Of a stretch of 64,000 bases of DNA, positions 17,985 to 28,070 are shown one piece after another; the first letter of the stretch is position 1, and every line of letters starts with the position of its first letter. The notes under the pieces are model-generated. The model did no database searches. It was not told where the DNA came from and saw only the letters and a program-made list of their open reading frames with translations. Source of the DNA: an uncultured Subdoligranulum sp. (lineage in GTDB: Bacteria; Bacillota; Clostridia; Oscillospirales; Ruminococcaceae). The stretch lies in contig CAJFMB010000003.1 in NCBI GenBank assembly GCA_904390925.1, positions 1 through 64,000 on the forward strand, in the 5' to 3' direction. Position numbers and translations under genes: made by a program.

Positions 17985-20006
17985 ATGAGCGAGCCTCGCA
18001 AGATCAATATCAGCGGCAACCATACCAGTGCCGGCGCCGCGGATGCCTATGCCGACCCCCGTATGGAGGAGGCCCGCGCCCGCGCCCGCGCCAATGCCGA
18101 GGCTGCCCGTCTGCGCCGCAGCCAGCAGTTTCCGCGGGTGACCCATCAGCAGGTCTCGGCTGCCAATGCCCAGGTGCGGCGTCTGGACCTGAACCGGACC
18201 CAGGGCAGCCGTGCCGCCTACGATATTCACAACGACGCCGAATTTGCCGAGCGTCAGCGCCGCAAGGCGGCCCAGGCTGCACAGTCTGCCGCCCGTCCGG
18301 TGCAGCAGGTCAGCCGTCCGGCCCAGCCTGCCGCCCGTCCGGTGCAGCAGGTCAGCCGTCCGGCCCAGCCTGCCGCCCGCCCGGTGCAGCAGCCCAGCCG
18401 TCCGGCCCAGCCTGCCGCACACCCGGCACAACAGGCACCGGCTGCCCAGGCTTCCGCGCCGCGGCAGATTCACCGTTCCTCCAATACCACCGGCCGCACC
18501 ATTCACCGTGCCCAGCCGGCCACTGCAGCCGTCACCGCTGCATCGGTTCAGCCCGCCGCTCCGGCGGCGGAACAGGCCGTCACCCCCCATCCCGAGGTGG
18601 CTCAGGCCAGCCGCTATGGCCGCAGCTCCATCCGCATGGAAGGCTCTGCCTCCGGCAGCAGCCGCAGCGGTTCCGGACGCTCCGGCGGCGCGGGCGGCAA
18701 ACCGCCCCGGGGTCCCGGCCGCGGCAAAAACGGCGGGGGAGATTCCGCCTCCGGCCGCGGTAAGCGGGGCAAGAAAAAGGCCAAGGGCCTGTGGTGGAAA
18801 ATTCTGCTTGGCACCGTGGCGGTGATCGCCCTGATCATCGGCGGCGCCTACGCCATCGTCATGAATCAGCTTCGCCCGGAGGGCAGCTCCATCTCCATCA
18901 GCGACCTGATCAACACTCCCAAGGCCTATGCCGACAAGGAATTCAACGTTCTGCTGGTGGGCATTGACCGCTCCACCGAGGGGGAAAATCAGTCGGACGC
19001 TGCCGTCAATGACGGCATGACCGATATGATCATGTGGCTGCATTTCAACAATGAGACCGGTGAGCTGAAGATGCTGCAGATTCCCCGCAACATCTTTGTC
19101 ACCACCGACGCCAGCTACTCGGGCAACTATCAGATCAACGCCATCGCCAAGACCCAGGGCAGCGCCGGCTACAATGACATCGGCGCTTTGTGCGATTATG
19201 TGGCCGATATGTTGAAAGTTCCCATTGACGGCTATGTCACCATCCGGCTGGAAAAGCTGGTGGAACTGGTGGACATTCTGGGCGGTATCACCGTCTATGT
19301 GCCGCAGGATATGTCCTACGACGGCAGCTCTCTGACCCAGGGCGTTCATAACCTGAACGGCGCTGCCGCCGAATTCTTCCTGCGCAACCGACATAGCTAT
19401 GCAAACTCCGACATCGGCCGTCTGAACACCCAGCGGTACTTCTATGCCGCCATCTTTGCCCGCCTGCGTGCCATGAGCGTGTGGGACATCGCCAAGAACC
19501 TGCCCTTCTATCTGAGCATGGTGGACACCAGCCTGGATGCCTCCGAGCTGGTCAGTGTGGCAGTCAGTCTGCTGAACGTCTCCAGCGACAAGATCCTGCT
19601 GGCCCAGGTGCCGGTGTATATGGGCGGCCTGAAGTATCCCCAGAATGTGGCCCATCCCAACGACGTTGTGGTGGCGGCCCGCCAGGAAACCGCCGATCTG
19701 CTCAACACCTATTACCGGGAGAACACCGGCCCCGTGGATGCCAGCGAGCTGAATATTAAGGACGATGTGCTTGATGTCAGCGGCATGACGCCCACTGATC
19801 CCAATGTCCAGTACATGGCAACCCTGAACGAGAACGTGGTGGATGCCGTGGATTCCGGCAATGCGGATATCGGCATCAGCGATGAGTATTCCTACGATCT
19901 GCCGGAACCCACCCCGACACCGGACGCCGGTACCACCGACGGAACCGACGCTGCCGACGGCAGTTCTGATTCCACCGACAGCAGCGAATCCGACAACGCG
20001 GCGTGA
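17985..20006 (+). CDS. LytR-CpsA-Psr (LCP) family protein with long low-complexity N-terminus
   Basis: TM segment LLGTVAVIALIIGGAYAIV, then FNVLLVGIDRSTEGENQSDAAVNDGMTDMIMWLHFNNETGELKMLQIPRNIFV...NDIGALCDYVADML...DIGRLNTQRYF: LCP domain. Confidence 0.9.
   Translation: MSEPRKINISGNHTSAGAADAYADPRMEEARARARANAEAARLRRSQQFPRVTHQQVSAANAQVRRLDLNRTQGSRAAYDIHNDAEFAERQRRKAAQAAQSAARPVQQVSRPAQPAARPVQQVSRPAQPAARPVQQPSRPAQPAAHPAQQAPAAQASAPRQIHRSSNTTGRTIHRAQPATAAVTAASVQPAAPAAEQAVTPHPEVAQASRYGRSSIRMEGSASGSSRSGSGRSGGAGGKPPRGPGRGKNGGGDSASGRGKRGKKKAKGLWWKILLGTVAVIALIIGGAYAIVMNQLRPEGSSISISDLINTPKAYADKEFNVLLVGIDRSTEGENQSDAAVNDGMTDMIMWLHFNNETGELKMLQIPRNIFVTTDASYSGNYQINAIAKTQGSAGYNDIGALCDYVADMLKVPIDGYVTIRLEKLVELVDILGGITVYVPQDMSYDGSSLTQGVHNLNGAAAEFFLRNRHSYANSDIGRLNTQRYFYAAIFARLRAMSVWDIAKNLPFYLSMVDTSLDASELVSVAVSLLNVSSDKILLAQVPVYMGGLKYPQNVAHPNDVVVAARQETADLLNTYYRENTGPVDASELNIKDDVLDVSGMTPTDPNVQYMATLNENVVDAVDSGNADIGISDEYSYDLPEPTPTPDAGTTDGTDAADGSSDSTDSSESDNAA
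18291..18437 (+). repeat. 42-bp in-frame tandem repeat (3 copies plus degenerate partial) in LCP gene
   Basis: GCCCGTCCGGTGCAGCAGGTCAGCCGTCCGGCCCAGCCTGCC at 18291, 18333 and 18375 (third copy slightly diverged), encoding ARPVQQVSRPAQPA. Confidence 0.95.
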
Positions 20007-20035
20007 CGCGTAATTTCACAACAAGGGGGACACCC

Positions 20036-20419
20036 ATGGAAAGCAAAGAACTCGCTATCCGTCTGGCCCGGGCGCTGGACGCCAAGAAGGCCCGCAACAT
20101 TCGCATCCTCCGGGTGCATGACCTGACCACCGTAACCGACTACTTTGTCATTGCCACCGGCACCTCCACCACCCATGTGGCGGCGCTGGCGGACGAGGCG
20201 GACTTCCAGCTGGGGCGGCAGGGCGTCAACGTCCTGCGCACCGAAGGCCACGAGGGCAAGCGCTGGATCCTGCTGGATTACGGTAGCGTCATTGTCCATG
20301 TCTTCACCCCGGAAGCCCACGATTTCTATGATCTGGAACATCTGTGGGCGGACGGTGAGCCGCTGCCCGAGAGCGAGTGGCGGCAGCCGGAGCCGGCTGA
20401 GCCGGCCGAACAACAGTAA
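20036..20419 (+). CDS. rsfS: Ribosome silencing factor RsfS
   Basis: [56 protein letters not shown]... Confidence 0.95.
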   Translation: MESKELAIRLARALDAKKARNIRILRVHDLTTVTDYFVIATGTSTTHVAALADEADFQLGRQGVNVLRTEGHEGKRWILLDYGSVIVHVFTPEAHDFYDLEHLWADGEPLPESEWRQPEPAEPAEQQ

Positions 20420-20427
20420 ACCTGCGC

Positions 20428-20546
20428 GGCAGGCCCCGAAACACGCAACGGTGCGCGGGGGCCTGCCTCGTTGCGTCCAAATAGAGCTTCCGGCCTGCAT
20501 GGCACGTCCGGAAACACCAGTACAACAGCGGGATCAGCCCGCTTTT
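20428..20546 (+). promoter_or_regulatory. Structured leader between rsfS and leuS, with alternative helices and a terminator-like hairpin
   Basis: GGCAGGCCCC(20428-37)/GGGGCCTGCC(20458-67) interleaves with ACGCAACG(20443-50)/CGTTGCGT(20469-76); GCGGG-ATCAG-CCCGC-TTTT at 20528-20546. Confidence 0.5.
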
Positions 20547-20564
20547 GGGGGAGAGAGAGCAATC

Positions 20565-23108
20565 ATGAAATACGACTTCAAAGCAGTAGAGGCCAAATGG
20601 CAGAAGGTGTGGGAGGATGAAGATACCTTCCATGTCGAGATCGACCACAGCAAACCCAAGTTCTATGCCCTGGTCGAGTTCCCGTATCCTTCCGCCGCGG
20701 GTCTGCATGTGGGCCATCCGCGCAGCTACACCGCGCTGGACATTGTCGCCCGCAAAAAGCGCCAGTGCGGTTACAACGTGCTGTATCCCATGGGCTGGGA
20801 CGCCTTCGGCCTGCCCACCGAGAACTACGCGCTGAAAAACCACATCAATCCCGAGATCGTCACCGCCAAGAATGTGGCCCGCTTCAAGAGCCAGCTGAAA
20901 TCCCTGGGTCTGTCCTTTGACTGGGACCGTGAGATCAACACCACCGATCCCGAGTATTACAAGTGGACCCAGTGGATCTTCCTGCAGCTGTACAAGAAGG
21001 GGCTGGCCTACAAGAAGGAAATGACCGTCAACTACTGCACCGGCTGCAAGGTGGTTCTGGCCAACGAGGAGGTCGTCAACGGCGTCTGCGAGCGCTGCGG
21101 CAGCCCGGTCATCCACAAGGTCAAGAGCCAGTGGATGCTCAAGATCACCGCCTATGCCGACCGCCTGATTGACGATCTGGACGGCCTGGATTTCATCGAC
21201 CGCGTCACCACCCAGCAGAAGAACTGGATCGGCCGCAGCCACGGCGCCGAGATTAACTTTGACACCACCGCCGGCGATGTGCTGACCGTCTATACCACCC
21301 GCGCCGACACGCTGTTCGGCTGCACCTACATGGTCGTCAGCCCCGAGCATGCCTTCCTGAAAAAGTGGATGGATGCCGGCCTGCTGAAGAATGTGGACGA
21401 GGTCAAGGCCTACCAGGCCGAGGCCGCTCGCAAGTCGGATTTTGAGCGCACCGAGCTGAACAAGGAAAAGACCGGCGTCAAGATCCAGGGCGTCGAGGCC
21501 ATCAACCCGGTCAACGGCAAGGTGGTGCCCATCTTCATCTCCGACTACGTCCTGGCCACCTACGGCACCGGCGCCATCATGGCTGTGCCTGCCCACGATG
21601 ACCGTGACTGGGAGTTTGCCCAGAAGTTCGGCCTGCCCATCATCGAGGTCGTCAAGGGCAACACCCCCTCCGACCTGAGCAAGTCCGCCTTCACCGATGT
21701 GGCCACCGGCACGCTGGTCAACTCCGGCTTCCTGGACGGCCTGTCTGTGGAGGACGCCAAAAACAAGATGTACGCCTGGCTGGAGGAAAACCACAAGGGC
21801 TGCAAGAAGGTCAACTTCAAGCTGCGTGACTGGGTCTTCAGCCGTCAGCGCTACTGGGGCGAGCCCATCCCCATGGTCTATTGCGAAAAGTGTGGCTGGC
21901 AGCCTCTGCCGGAAAGCTCGCTGCCGCTGCGCCTGCCCGAGATCAAGGACTTTGAGCCGGGTCCCGACGGCGAAAGCCCGCTGGCACGCCACACCGAGTG
22001 GGTCAACACCACCTGCCCCTGCTGCGGTGGCCCTGCCAAGCGGGAGACCGACACCATGCCCCAGTGGGCAGGGTCCAGCTGGTACTTCCTGCGCTACTGC
22101 GATCCCCACAATGACAAGGAACTGGCCAGCAAGGAGGCTCTGGAATACTGGAGCCCGGTGGACTGGTACAACGGCGGCATGGAGCACACCACCCTGCACC
22201 TGCTGTACAGCCGGTTCTGGCACAAGTTCCTGTACGACATCGGCGTGGTTCCCACCAAGGAGCCCTACCAGAAGCGCACCAGCCACGGCATGATCCTGGG
22301 CCTGAACCCCCACGCCTACGAGAACCTGTCCGATGCTGACCGCAAGCAGCTGCTGGCCGAGTTCGGCAGCGAGAAGGCGGTCCGGGAGCATCTGGTGGAG
22401 AAGTTCGGCGAGATGGCCGAGCATCCCATTGTCAAGATGTCCAAGTCCCTGGGCAACGTGGTCAACCCGGATGACGTGGTCAATGAGTACGGCGCCGATA
22501 CCCTGCGCCTGTACGAGATGTTCATCGGCGACTTTGAGAAGGCTGCCCCCTGGAACACCTCCTCCATCAAGGGCTGCAAGCGCTTCCTGGAGCGTATCTG
22601 GGGTCTGTCCGACAAGATCGTCGAGGGCGACGGTATCCGTCCCGCCCTGGAGGCGACCGTCCATCGCACCATCAAGAAGGTGGGCGAGGATATTGACGCC
22701 CTGAAGGCCAACACCGCCATTGCCCAGCTGATGATCTACGTCAACGCCCTGTACGACAACGGCGGCGCCACCCGTGCCGAGTTCGAGGTCCTGCTGCAAT
22801 TGCTCAACCCCTTTGCCCCCCACATGACCGAGGAACTGTGGCAGCAGTTGGGCCATACCCAGCAGCTGGCCTACTACCCCTGGCCCAAGTATGACGAGGC
22901 CAAGTGCGTCGAGCAGACCATCCAGATCGCCGTGCAGGTCAACGGCAAGGTCAAGGCCCGCATCAATGTCCCTGCCGACATCGAGCAGGCGGATGCCATT
23001 GCCCAGGCCAAGGCAGAACCCGCTGTTCAGGAGGCTCTGGCCGGCAAGACCATCGTCAAGGAAATCTACGTCAAGGGCAAGCTGGTCAACCTGGCTGCCA
23101 AGGGCTGA
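20565..23108 (+). CDS. leuS: Leucyl-tRNA synthetase
   Basis: [22 protein letters not shown]...[53 protein letters not shown]...[15 protein letters not shown]. Confidence 0.97.
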   Translation: MKYDFKAVEAKWQKVWEDEDTFHVEIDHSKPKFYALVEFPYPSAAGLHVGHPRSYTALDIVARKKRQCGYNVLYPMGWDAFGLPTENYALKNHINPEIVTAKNVARFKSQLKSLGLSFDWDREINTTDPEYYKWTQWIFLQLYKKGLAYKKEMTVNYCTGCKVVLANEEVVNGVCERCGSPVIHKVKSQWMLKITAYADRLIDDLDGLDFIDRVTTQQKNWIGRSHGAEINFDTTAGDVLTVYTTRADTLFGCTYMVVSPEHAFLKKWMDAGLLKNVDEVKAYQAEAARKSDFERTELNKEKTGVKIQGVEAINPVNGKVVPIFISDYVLATYGTGAIMAVPAHDDRDWEFAQKFGLPIIEVVKGNTPSDLSKSAFTDVATGTLVNSGFLDGLSVEDAKNKMYAWLEENHKGCKKVNFKLRDWVFSRQRYWGEPIPMVYCEKCGWQPLPESSLPLRLPEIKDFEPGPDGESPLARHTEWVNTTCPCCGGPAKRETDTMPQWAGSSWYFLRYCDPHNDKELASKEALEYWSPVDWYNGGMEHTTLHLLYSRFWHKFLYDIGVVPTKEPYQKRTSHGMILGLNPHAYENLSDADRKQLLAEFGSEKAVREHLVEKFGEMAEHPIVKMSKSLGNVVNPDDVVNEYGADTLRLYEMFIGDFEKAAPWNTSSIKGCKRFLERIWGLSDKIVEGDGIRPALEATVHRTIKKVGEDIDALKANTAIAQLMIYVNALYDNGGATRAEFEVLLQLLNPFAPHMTEELWQQLGHTQQLAYYPWPKYDEAKCVEQTIQIAVQVNGKVKARINVPADIEQADAIAQAKAEPAVQEALAGKTIVKEIYVKGKLVNLAAKG

Positions 23109-23157
23109 GCGGGTTTTGAACGTTTTGTAAATATTCGCCCGCATAGGGCAAATATGG

Positions 23158-23187
23158 TTGACATTTGTATGGCAGGTATAGTATAAT
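23158..23187 (+). promoter_or_regulatory. Sigma-A promoter for rpsU (TTGACA-18-TATAAT)
   Basis: TTGACA at 23158-23163, TATAAT at 23182-23187. Confidence 0.8.
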
Positions 23188-23328
23188 TACCAATACTGGT
23201 TGACTAGTAGCCGATGCAAACCAAACCCTGCGTTGAGCGGCCCAAAACCGCCGTCCGGGACCCTGCATTCCGAGCTGAAACATTGACCGGCAAACTCCTG
23301 TCAGTAGGACCAAGGGAGGGAAAGCAAG

Positions 23329-23505
23329 ATGTCGGAGATCCGTGTCAAGGAGGGCGAATCCCTCGAGAGCGCGCTGCGCCGCTTCAAGCGCAGCACTGCT
23401 CGCAGCGGTGTGCTCGCCGAGGTGCGCAAGCGCGAGGCTTACGAAAAGCCGTCCGTTCGCCGCAAGAAGAAGTCCGAAGCCGCCCGCAAGCGCAAGTATA
23501 AGTAA
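23329..23505 (+). CDS. rpsU: 30S ribosomal protein S21 (below the ORF-track length cutoff)
   Basis: [58 protein letters not shown], 58 aa, with GGGAGGG RBS. Confidence 0.97.
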   Translation: MSEIRVKEGESLESALRRFKRSTARSGVLAEVRKREAYEKPSVRRKKKSEAARKRKYK

Positions 23506-23546
23506 GCTTTCGGCTTACCGATCTGCGTAAACTGCGCAGCGACTGG

Positions 23547-23576
23547 GCAGGCCCGCATGGTCGGGCCTGCTTTTTT
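23547..23576 (+). terminator. Rho-independent terminator after rpsU
   Basis: GCAGGCCCG-CATGGT-CGGGCCTGC-TTTTTT. Confidence 0.92.
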
Positions 23577-23610
23577 GTTGCCGTCATACCCCGCAAAGGA
23601 GGGCTGTCCC

Positions 23611-24120
23611 ATGCTGCTCACCCCGGAATATATCTTCAAAAATGTGGAGGCCATCACCCCGGCATTCCTGCAGCAGCTGGGCGTCACCGCACTGGTGCTG
23701 GATGTGGACAACACCCTCACCGGCGACGGCAGCCAGCAGCTGGATGACTCGGTCTCGGCCTGGCTGGATACCATGCGTGCGTCAGGCGTCAGCCTGACCA
23801 TCGTTTCCAACAACACCGACAGGCGGGTCCGGCCCTTTGCCACCCGCATCGGGCTGGCCTGGGTGCCCATGGCCTGCAAGCCGCTGCCCATCGGTCTGAT
23901 GGTTGCCCGCAGGCGTCTGGGGGTCACCAGGCATCAGATGGCCATGGTGGGGGACCAGATCTTCACCGACCGGCTGGCCGCGGGGCTGTTCGGTATCCGC
24001 TGCCTGTATGTGATGCCCCGCACCCCCCACGAAAAGAATCGCGGGGTACGCCTCAAGCGCAAGCTGGAGCCTCCCTTTATCCGCAAATACTTTGAGAAAG
24101 GCGGCAAACTCTATGAATGA
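23611..24120 (+). CDS. YqeG-family HAD (IIIA-type) phosphatase
   Basis: MLLTPEYIFKNVEAITPAFLQQLGVTALVLDVDNTLTGDGSQQ...MVGDQIFTDRLAAGLFGIRCLYVMP. Confidence 0.88.
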   Translation: MLLTPEYIFKNVEAITPAFLQQLGVTALVLDVDNTLTGDGSQQLDDSVSAWLDTMRASGVSLTIVSNNTDRRVRPFATRIGLAWVPMACKPLPIGLMVARRRLGVTRHQMAMVGDQIFTDRLAAGLFGIRCLYVMPRTPHEKNRGVRLKRKLEPPFIRKYFEKGGKLYE

Positions 24121-24967
24121 TACGCCCCGCTTTGGCGCTGCCGGTCTGTCCGACAGCTTTGCCGCCGGCGGCTACAAAAGCCCCCGGGACATTGCGGCCT
24201 ACCACACCTCCTTCGGGCTGACCGCCTTCGAGGTGCAGTGCGGCCGGGGTGTCCGGATGGCGCTGGACAAGGCCGCACAGCTGGGTGCCCAGTGTGCCGA
24301 ACAGGACATTGCCCTGTCGGTGCACGCGCCCTACTACATCAGCATGAGCAGCCTGGAGGAGGACAAGCGCCTGCACAGCGTGGACTACCTGCTGCAAAGC
24401 TGTGCGCTGGTCAAGGCACTGGGCGGGAAACGGGTGATCTTCCATGCCGGCAGCTGCGGCAAGCAGAGCCGGGAAGCCGCGCTGGAAAAGGCGCTGGACA
24501 CCATGCGCCGCGCGGTGGAGGCGGTGGACGCCGCCGGATACGGCGACTGCGTGCTCTGCCCCGAGACCATGGGCAAGGTGAACCAGCTGGGCACGCTGGA
24601 CGAGGTGCTGGCGCTGTGCAGCGTGGACAGCCGCATCACCCCCTGCATCGACTTCGGGCATCTGTACGCCCGCACCCAGGGAGGCATCACCGGCGCGGAG
24701 GACTACGCCGCAATTCTCGACCGGATGGCCGAGCAGCTGGGGGATGACCGGGCGGTGCATTTCCACAGCCATTTCTCCCGCATTGAGTACACCGCCGGCG
24801 GCGAAAAGCGGCACCTGACCTTTGCCGACACCCGGTTCGGTCCGCCCCACGAGCCGCTGATGCAGCTTTTGAAGCAGCGCGGCCTTGCCCCCACCATCAT
24901 CTGCGAATCGGCCGGCACCCAGGCCGAGGACGCCCGCACCCTGAGCCAGGCATACGCCCGGGCGTGA
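24113..24967 (+). CDS. TIM-barrel protein, AP endonuclease IV (Nfo)-like
   Basis: DIALSVHAPYYISMSSLEEDKRLHSVDYLLQSCALVKALGGKRVIFHAGS...CPETMGKVNQLGTLDEVL...CIDFGHLYART...VHFHSHFS: AP2Ec-type metal-ligand motifs. Confidence 0.75.
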   Translation: MNDTPRFGAAGLSDSFAAGGYKSPRDIAAYHTSFGLTAFEVQCGRGVRMALDKAAQLGAQCAEQDIALSVHAPYYISMSSLEEDKRLHSVDYLLQSCALVKALGGKRVIFHAGSCGKQSREAALEKALDTMRRAVEAVDAAGYGDCVLCPETMGKVNQLGTLDEVLALCSVDSRITPCIDFGHLYARTQGGITGAEDYAAILDRMAEQLGDDRAVHFHSHFSRIEYTAGGEKRHLTFADTRFGPPHEPLMQLLKQRGLAPTIICESAGTQAEDARTLSQAYARA

Positions 24968-25046
24968 CAGGGCCCCGCACCGCTCCGATCTTAACGGTTA
25001 GCGGCTGCTTTTTGACGAAAAAAGTGCCAAAACCTGGCCGCAGGGC

Positions 25047-25075
25047 TTGCAACGGCGGGCCTTTTCGGGTAAAAT
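25047..25075 (+). promoter_or_regulatory. Predicted promoter for efp (TTGCAA-17-TAAAAT)
   Basis: TTGCAA at 25047-25052, TAAAAT at 25070-25075. Confidence 0.6.
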
Positions 25076-25127
25076 ATATTACAGGTATGCACTATTCAAC
25101 TAATATTACACATGGAGGAATTTCAAT

Positions 25128-25685
25128 ATGATCTCTGCAGGCGAGTTCCGCAACGGCGTTACTTTTGAGCAGGACGGCCAGGTTCTTCAGGTCGTCGAGT
25201 TCCAGCACGTCAAGCCCGGCAAGGGCGCGGCTTTCGTGCGCACCAAGACCAAGAACGTCATCACCGGCGCCGTGACCGAAACCAGCTACAACCCCACCGC
25301 CAAGTTCCCCCAGGCGTTCATCGAGCGCAAGGAAGTAACTTACAGCTACGCTGACGGTGATCTGTATCATTTCATGGATAACGAGACCTACGACGATATC
25401 CCGGTCAACGCTTCCGATGTGCCGGACAACTTCAAGTTCTGCAAGGAGAACGAGGTCTGCAAGCTGCTGTCCTACAAGGGCAAGGTTTTCAGCGTTGAAA
25501 TCCCCAACTTCATCGAGCTGGAAGTCACCGAGACCGAGCCCGGCTTCAAGGGCAACACTGCCACCAACACCCTGAAGCCCGCCAAGGTTGAGACCGGCGC
25601 CGAGATCCGCGTGCCCCTGTTCATCAACGAGGGCGACAAGATCCGCATCGACACCCGTACCGGCGAGTATATGGAGCGCGTCTGA
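25128..25685 (+). CDS. efp: Elongation factor P
   Basis: [93 protein letters not shown]. Confidence 0.97.
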   Translation: MISAGEFRNGVTFEQDGQVLQVVEFQHVKPGKGAAFVRTKTKNVITGAVTETSYNPTAKFPQAFIERKEVTYSYADGDLYHFMDNETYDDIPVNASDVPDNFKFCKENEVCKLLSYKGKVFSVEIPNFIELEVTETEPGFKGNTATNTLKPAKVETGAEIRVPLFINEGDKIRIDTRTGEYMERV

Positions 25686-25805
25686 TCTGCCTTACCCTGC
25701 CTTTGATGCAGTTTCCGCCGGCGGTTGCCTGCCGGTGAGGGAAAAAGACGGATCGTCACTGTTTCCGGGCTTTGTGCCTGCTTTCAAAAAGGAGGGGAAA
25801 CCCCT

Positions 25806-26270
25806 ATGGCTATGGATCTGAACGCAAAGGCCGCCTACATCCGCGGCCTGATGACCGGTATGGAATTTGACCCCAACTCCAAAAACGGCAAGATCATCGC
25901 TGCGATGATGGACCTGCTGGAGGAGATGGCTTCCACCGTCACCGAGCATGACGAGGCCCTCGACCAGGTGTACGAGGACGTGGACACCCTCGACGAGGAT
26001 CTGACCGATCTGGTCAACTTTGTCTTTGACGTGGACGATGAGGACGAGGAAGACGACGAGGACGCCAGCGACGAGGATGCCGCCTATGAGGTGACCTGCC
26101 CCAACTGCGGCGCTGTCAGCACCGTGGGCGAGGACGAGCTGCTGAACAATGAGCTGGTCTGCCCCAACTGCGGCGCGTCCTTTGACATTGAACTGTCGGA
26201 GGATGACGAGGACGAGGAGGCAGCAACTGCTCCCGAGGCCCCGGCAGACGGCGAAATCCCCATCGAATAA
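25806..26270 (+). CDS. Acidic zinc-ribbon protein (CD1247-type N-terminal domain family)
   Basis: MAMDLNAKAAYIRGLMTGMEFDPNSKNGKIIAAMMDLLEEMA... with CPNCG...CPNCG and D/E-rich linkers; directly downstream of efp. Confidence 0.75.
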   Translation: MAMDLNAKAAYIRGLMTGMEFDPNSKNGKIIAAMMDLLEEMASTVTEHDEALDQVYEDVDTLDEDLTDLVNFVFDVDDEDEEDDEDASDEDAAYEVTCPNCGAVSTVGEDELLNNELVCPNCGASFDIELSEDDEDEEAATAPEAPADGEIPIE

Positions 26271-26361
26271 TTTCAGATACGGCTTCTGCCCCGGCAGGCT
26301 GCTTGCATGAGCGCCTTCCGGGGCAGTTCTGCTTTCCGGCAGAAACCCGAAAGGAGATTGT

Positions 26362-27609
26362 ATGACACAGCAGACAATGGGCATGGTTCTGGCCGGGGTC
26401 AGTGCGCTGCTTTTCCTGGCGGCGGCCGGCATCGGGCTGTGGCGGCTGTTTCTGCATCCGGTGGGGCAGCTGCCGGGCTGCGGCCGGCCTTTGCCTGTTC
26501 CTGATGGCCGGGGCCAGCGGCTGGCTGTGGCGGGTGCGCTGGCCTGGTGCCTCTTCCTGCTGACAGCGCTTTGCATTGCCGCCCACCGCTACGCGCCGGA
26601 CCAGACGCCGCTGCAGGCGGTGGCCTCCACCCTCTGCGGCGGGCTGGATGCCCGGCATTACCTGGACCTGGCCCGCTGGGGCTACGGCGCCGGTGAGAGC
26701 GGCTTTGCCGAACAGTATCTGATGATTGTCTTTTTCCCGCTGTGGCCCTGGCTGCTGCGCCCCTTTGCCCTGCTGGGGCTGAACCTGTGGCTGGTGGGGA
26801 CGGTGCTGTCCATCGGTCTGACCGCCGTGGGGACCCTGTTTTTGTACCGCTGTGTCTATCGGCTGTCCGGCAGCGGCAGGACGGCGGCGTTTGCCTGTGC
26901 GGTGCAGCTGTTATTGCCCGGCAGCTTCTTCTTTGTGCTGCCCCAGACCGAGGCACTGTTTTACTGTCTGAACTTTGCCTTCCTGGATGCGATGCAGCGG
27001 GACAAACCCGGCCAGGCCGGGCTGTTCGGGCTGCTGGCCTCCCTCTGCCGGGCAAACGGGGTGCTGCTGACCGGGTACGCGGTGCTGTGGGCAATTCTGG
27101 CCCTGCGCCGCAATCGCCGTCTGCGGGTGAGCTGGCTGCTGCCGATGGCGGGGCCGGTGGCCGGGCTGGCGGTGTATCTTGGCATCAACTGGGCGGTATA
27201 CGGCAATGCCTTCCAGTTTACCATCTATCAGCAGCAGCACTGGAACCACAGTTTCTGCCTGTTTCCGCAGGCGGTGGCCATCATGAGCCGCTACATCGGC
27301 GGCGACAGCGTGGGCATCTATATCGGCCTGTGGACGGTGGTGCTGGTCTTTGCCGAGTTGCTGCTGCTTTTGCTGGCTTCCCGCCGTCTGCCGCCCGACT
27401 GGCTGCTGCTGGGGCTGGCTGGCGTCGCCATGATGAACGGCCAGACCTGGCTGATCAGCGCCCAGCGCTATGCTTTGGGCATGCCGGCGTTGGCCCCGGC
27501 GGCAGGGATTCTGGCCCGCCGCTGGCAGAAAGCCGTCCTCCTTGCCGTTCTGGCCGTGTTGTGGGGGATTTACTTCGCCGCCTTTGTGAACCATGCGCCC
27601 ATCTACTGA
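26362..27609 (+). CDS. Multispanning membrane glycosyltransferase, PIG-V/mannosyltransferase-like
   Basis: ARHYLDLARWGYGAGESGFAEQYLMIVFFPLWPWLLRPFALLG...YRCVYRLSGSGRTAAFACAVQLLLPGSFFFVLPQTEALFY; many TMs, PIG-V-like motif. Confidence 0.7.
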   Translation: MTQQTMGMVLAGVSALLFLAAAGIGLWRLFLHPVGQLPGCGRPLPVPDGRGQRLAVAGALAWCLFLLTALCIAAHRYAPDQTPLQAVASTLCGGLDARHYLDLARWGYGAGESGFAEQYLMIVFFPLWPWLLRPFALLGLNLWLVGTVLSIGLTAVGTLFLYRCVYRLSGSGRTAAFACAVQLLLPGSFFFVLPQTEALFYCLNFAFLDAMQRDKPGQAGLFGLLASLCRANGVLLTGYAVLWAILALRRNRRLRVSWLLPMAGPVAGLAVYLGINWAVYGNAFQFTIYQQQHWNHSFCLFPQAVAIMSRYIGGDSVGIYIGLWTVVLVFAELLLLLLASRRLPPDWLLLGLAGVAMMNGQTWLISAQRYALGMPALAPAAGILARRWQKAVLLAVLAVLWGIYFAAFVNHAPIY

Positions 27610-27620
27610 TTTCCAGAACA

Positions 27621-27660
27621 AAACCGGCACAGCTCCCAAAAGGAACTGTGCCGGTTTTTC
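27621..27660. terminator. Bidirectional terminator between convergent genes
   Basis: AAAACCGGCACAG-CTCCCAAAAGGAA-CTGTGCCGGTTTTT. Confidence 0.88.
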
Positions 27661-27673
27661 TGTCTCGGATCTT

Positions 27674-27967
27674 TCAGGACTTGTTGCCCTTCAGCTGGCC
27701 ACGCAGCATGATGTCGCCAAAGCTCAGGGCATTGTACAGCCCCACCTTGTTTGCCTGGCGGACGATGCGCTCGGGCAGCGGCTTGGCGGTGTCGGTGGAC
27801 AGCAGCACAATGTGGACCTTGTCCGCCACATCAATGCCCTTTTCCTTGCGGGTGTTCAGAACCTGCAGATAGATGACGTAGGGCTCTTTCAGGGAGCCGT
27901 AATAAATGTCATTGCCGCAGCGCACCAGCGGGCGGCCCTTATAGGTCAGTTTGGGAGTATATGCCAT
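27674..27967 (-). CDS. Conserved hypothetical protein (97 aa)
   Basis: MAYTPKLTYKGRPLVRCGNDIYYGSLKEPYVIYLQVLNTRKEKGIDVADKVHIVLLSTDTAKPLPERIVRQANKVGLYNALSFGDIMLRGQLKGNKS; own promoter and terminator. Confidence 0.75.
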   Translation of the reverse strand: MAYTPKLTYKGRPLVRCGNDIYYGSLKEPYVIYLQVLNTRKEKGIDVADKVHIVLLSTDTAKPLPERIVRQANKVGLYNALSFGDIMLRGQLKGNKS

Positions 27968-28070
27968 GGCGAGATACCATCCTTCCTGTATGCCCGTCCC
28001 TGTGGACGGGTTGAATTGTCTGGCACCGGATGCACAGACCAAAATGGATTCCAACGGTAGATTATTCTTT

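Noticed and set aside
18291-18437. Possible CRISPR-like repeats in the LCP gene
   Set aside because: The repeats are directly adjacent without unique spacers and encode an in-frame peptide repeat.
20428-20564. Canonical T-box riboswitch upstream of leuS
   Set aside because: I could not find the AGGGUGGNACCGCG T-box sequence or a specifier arrangement; reported instead as an unclassified structured leader.
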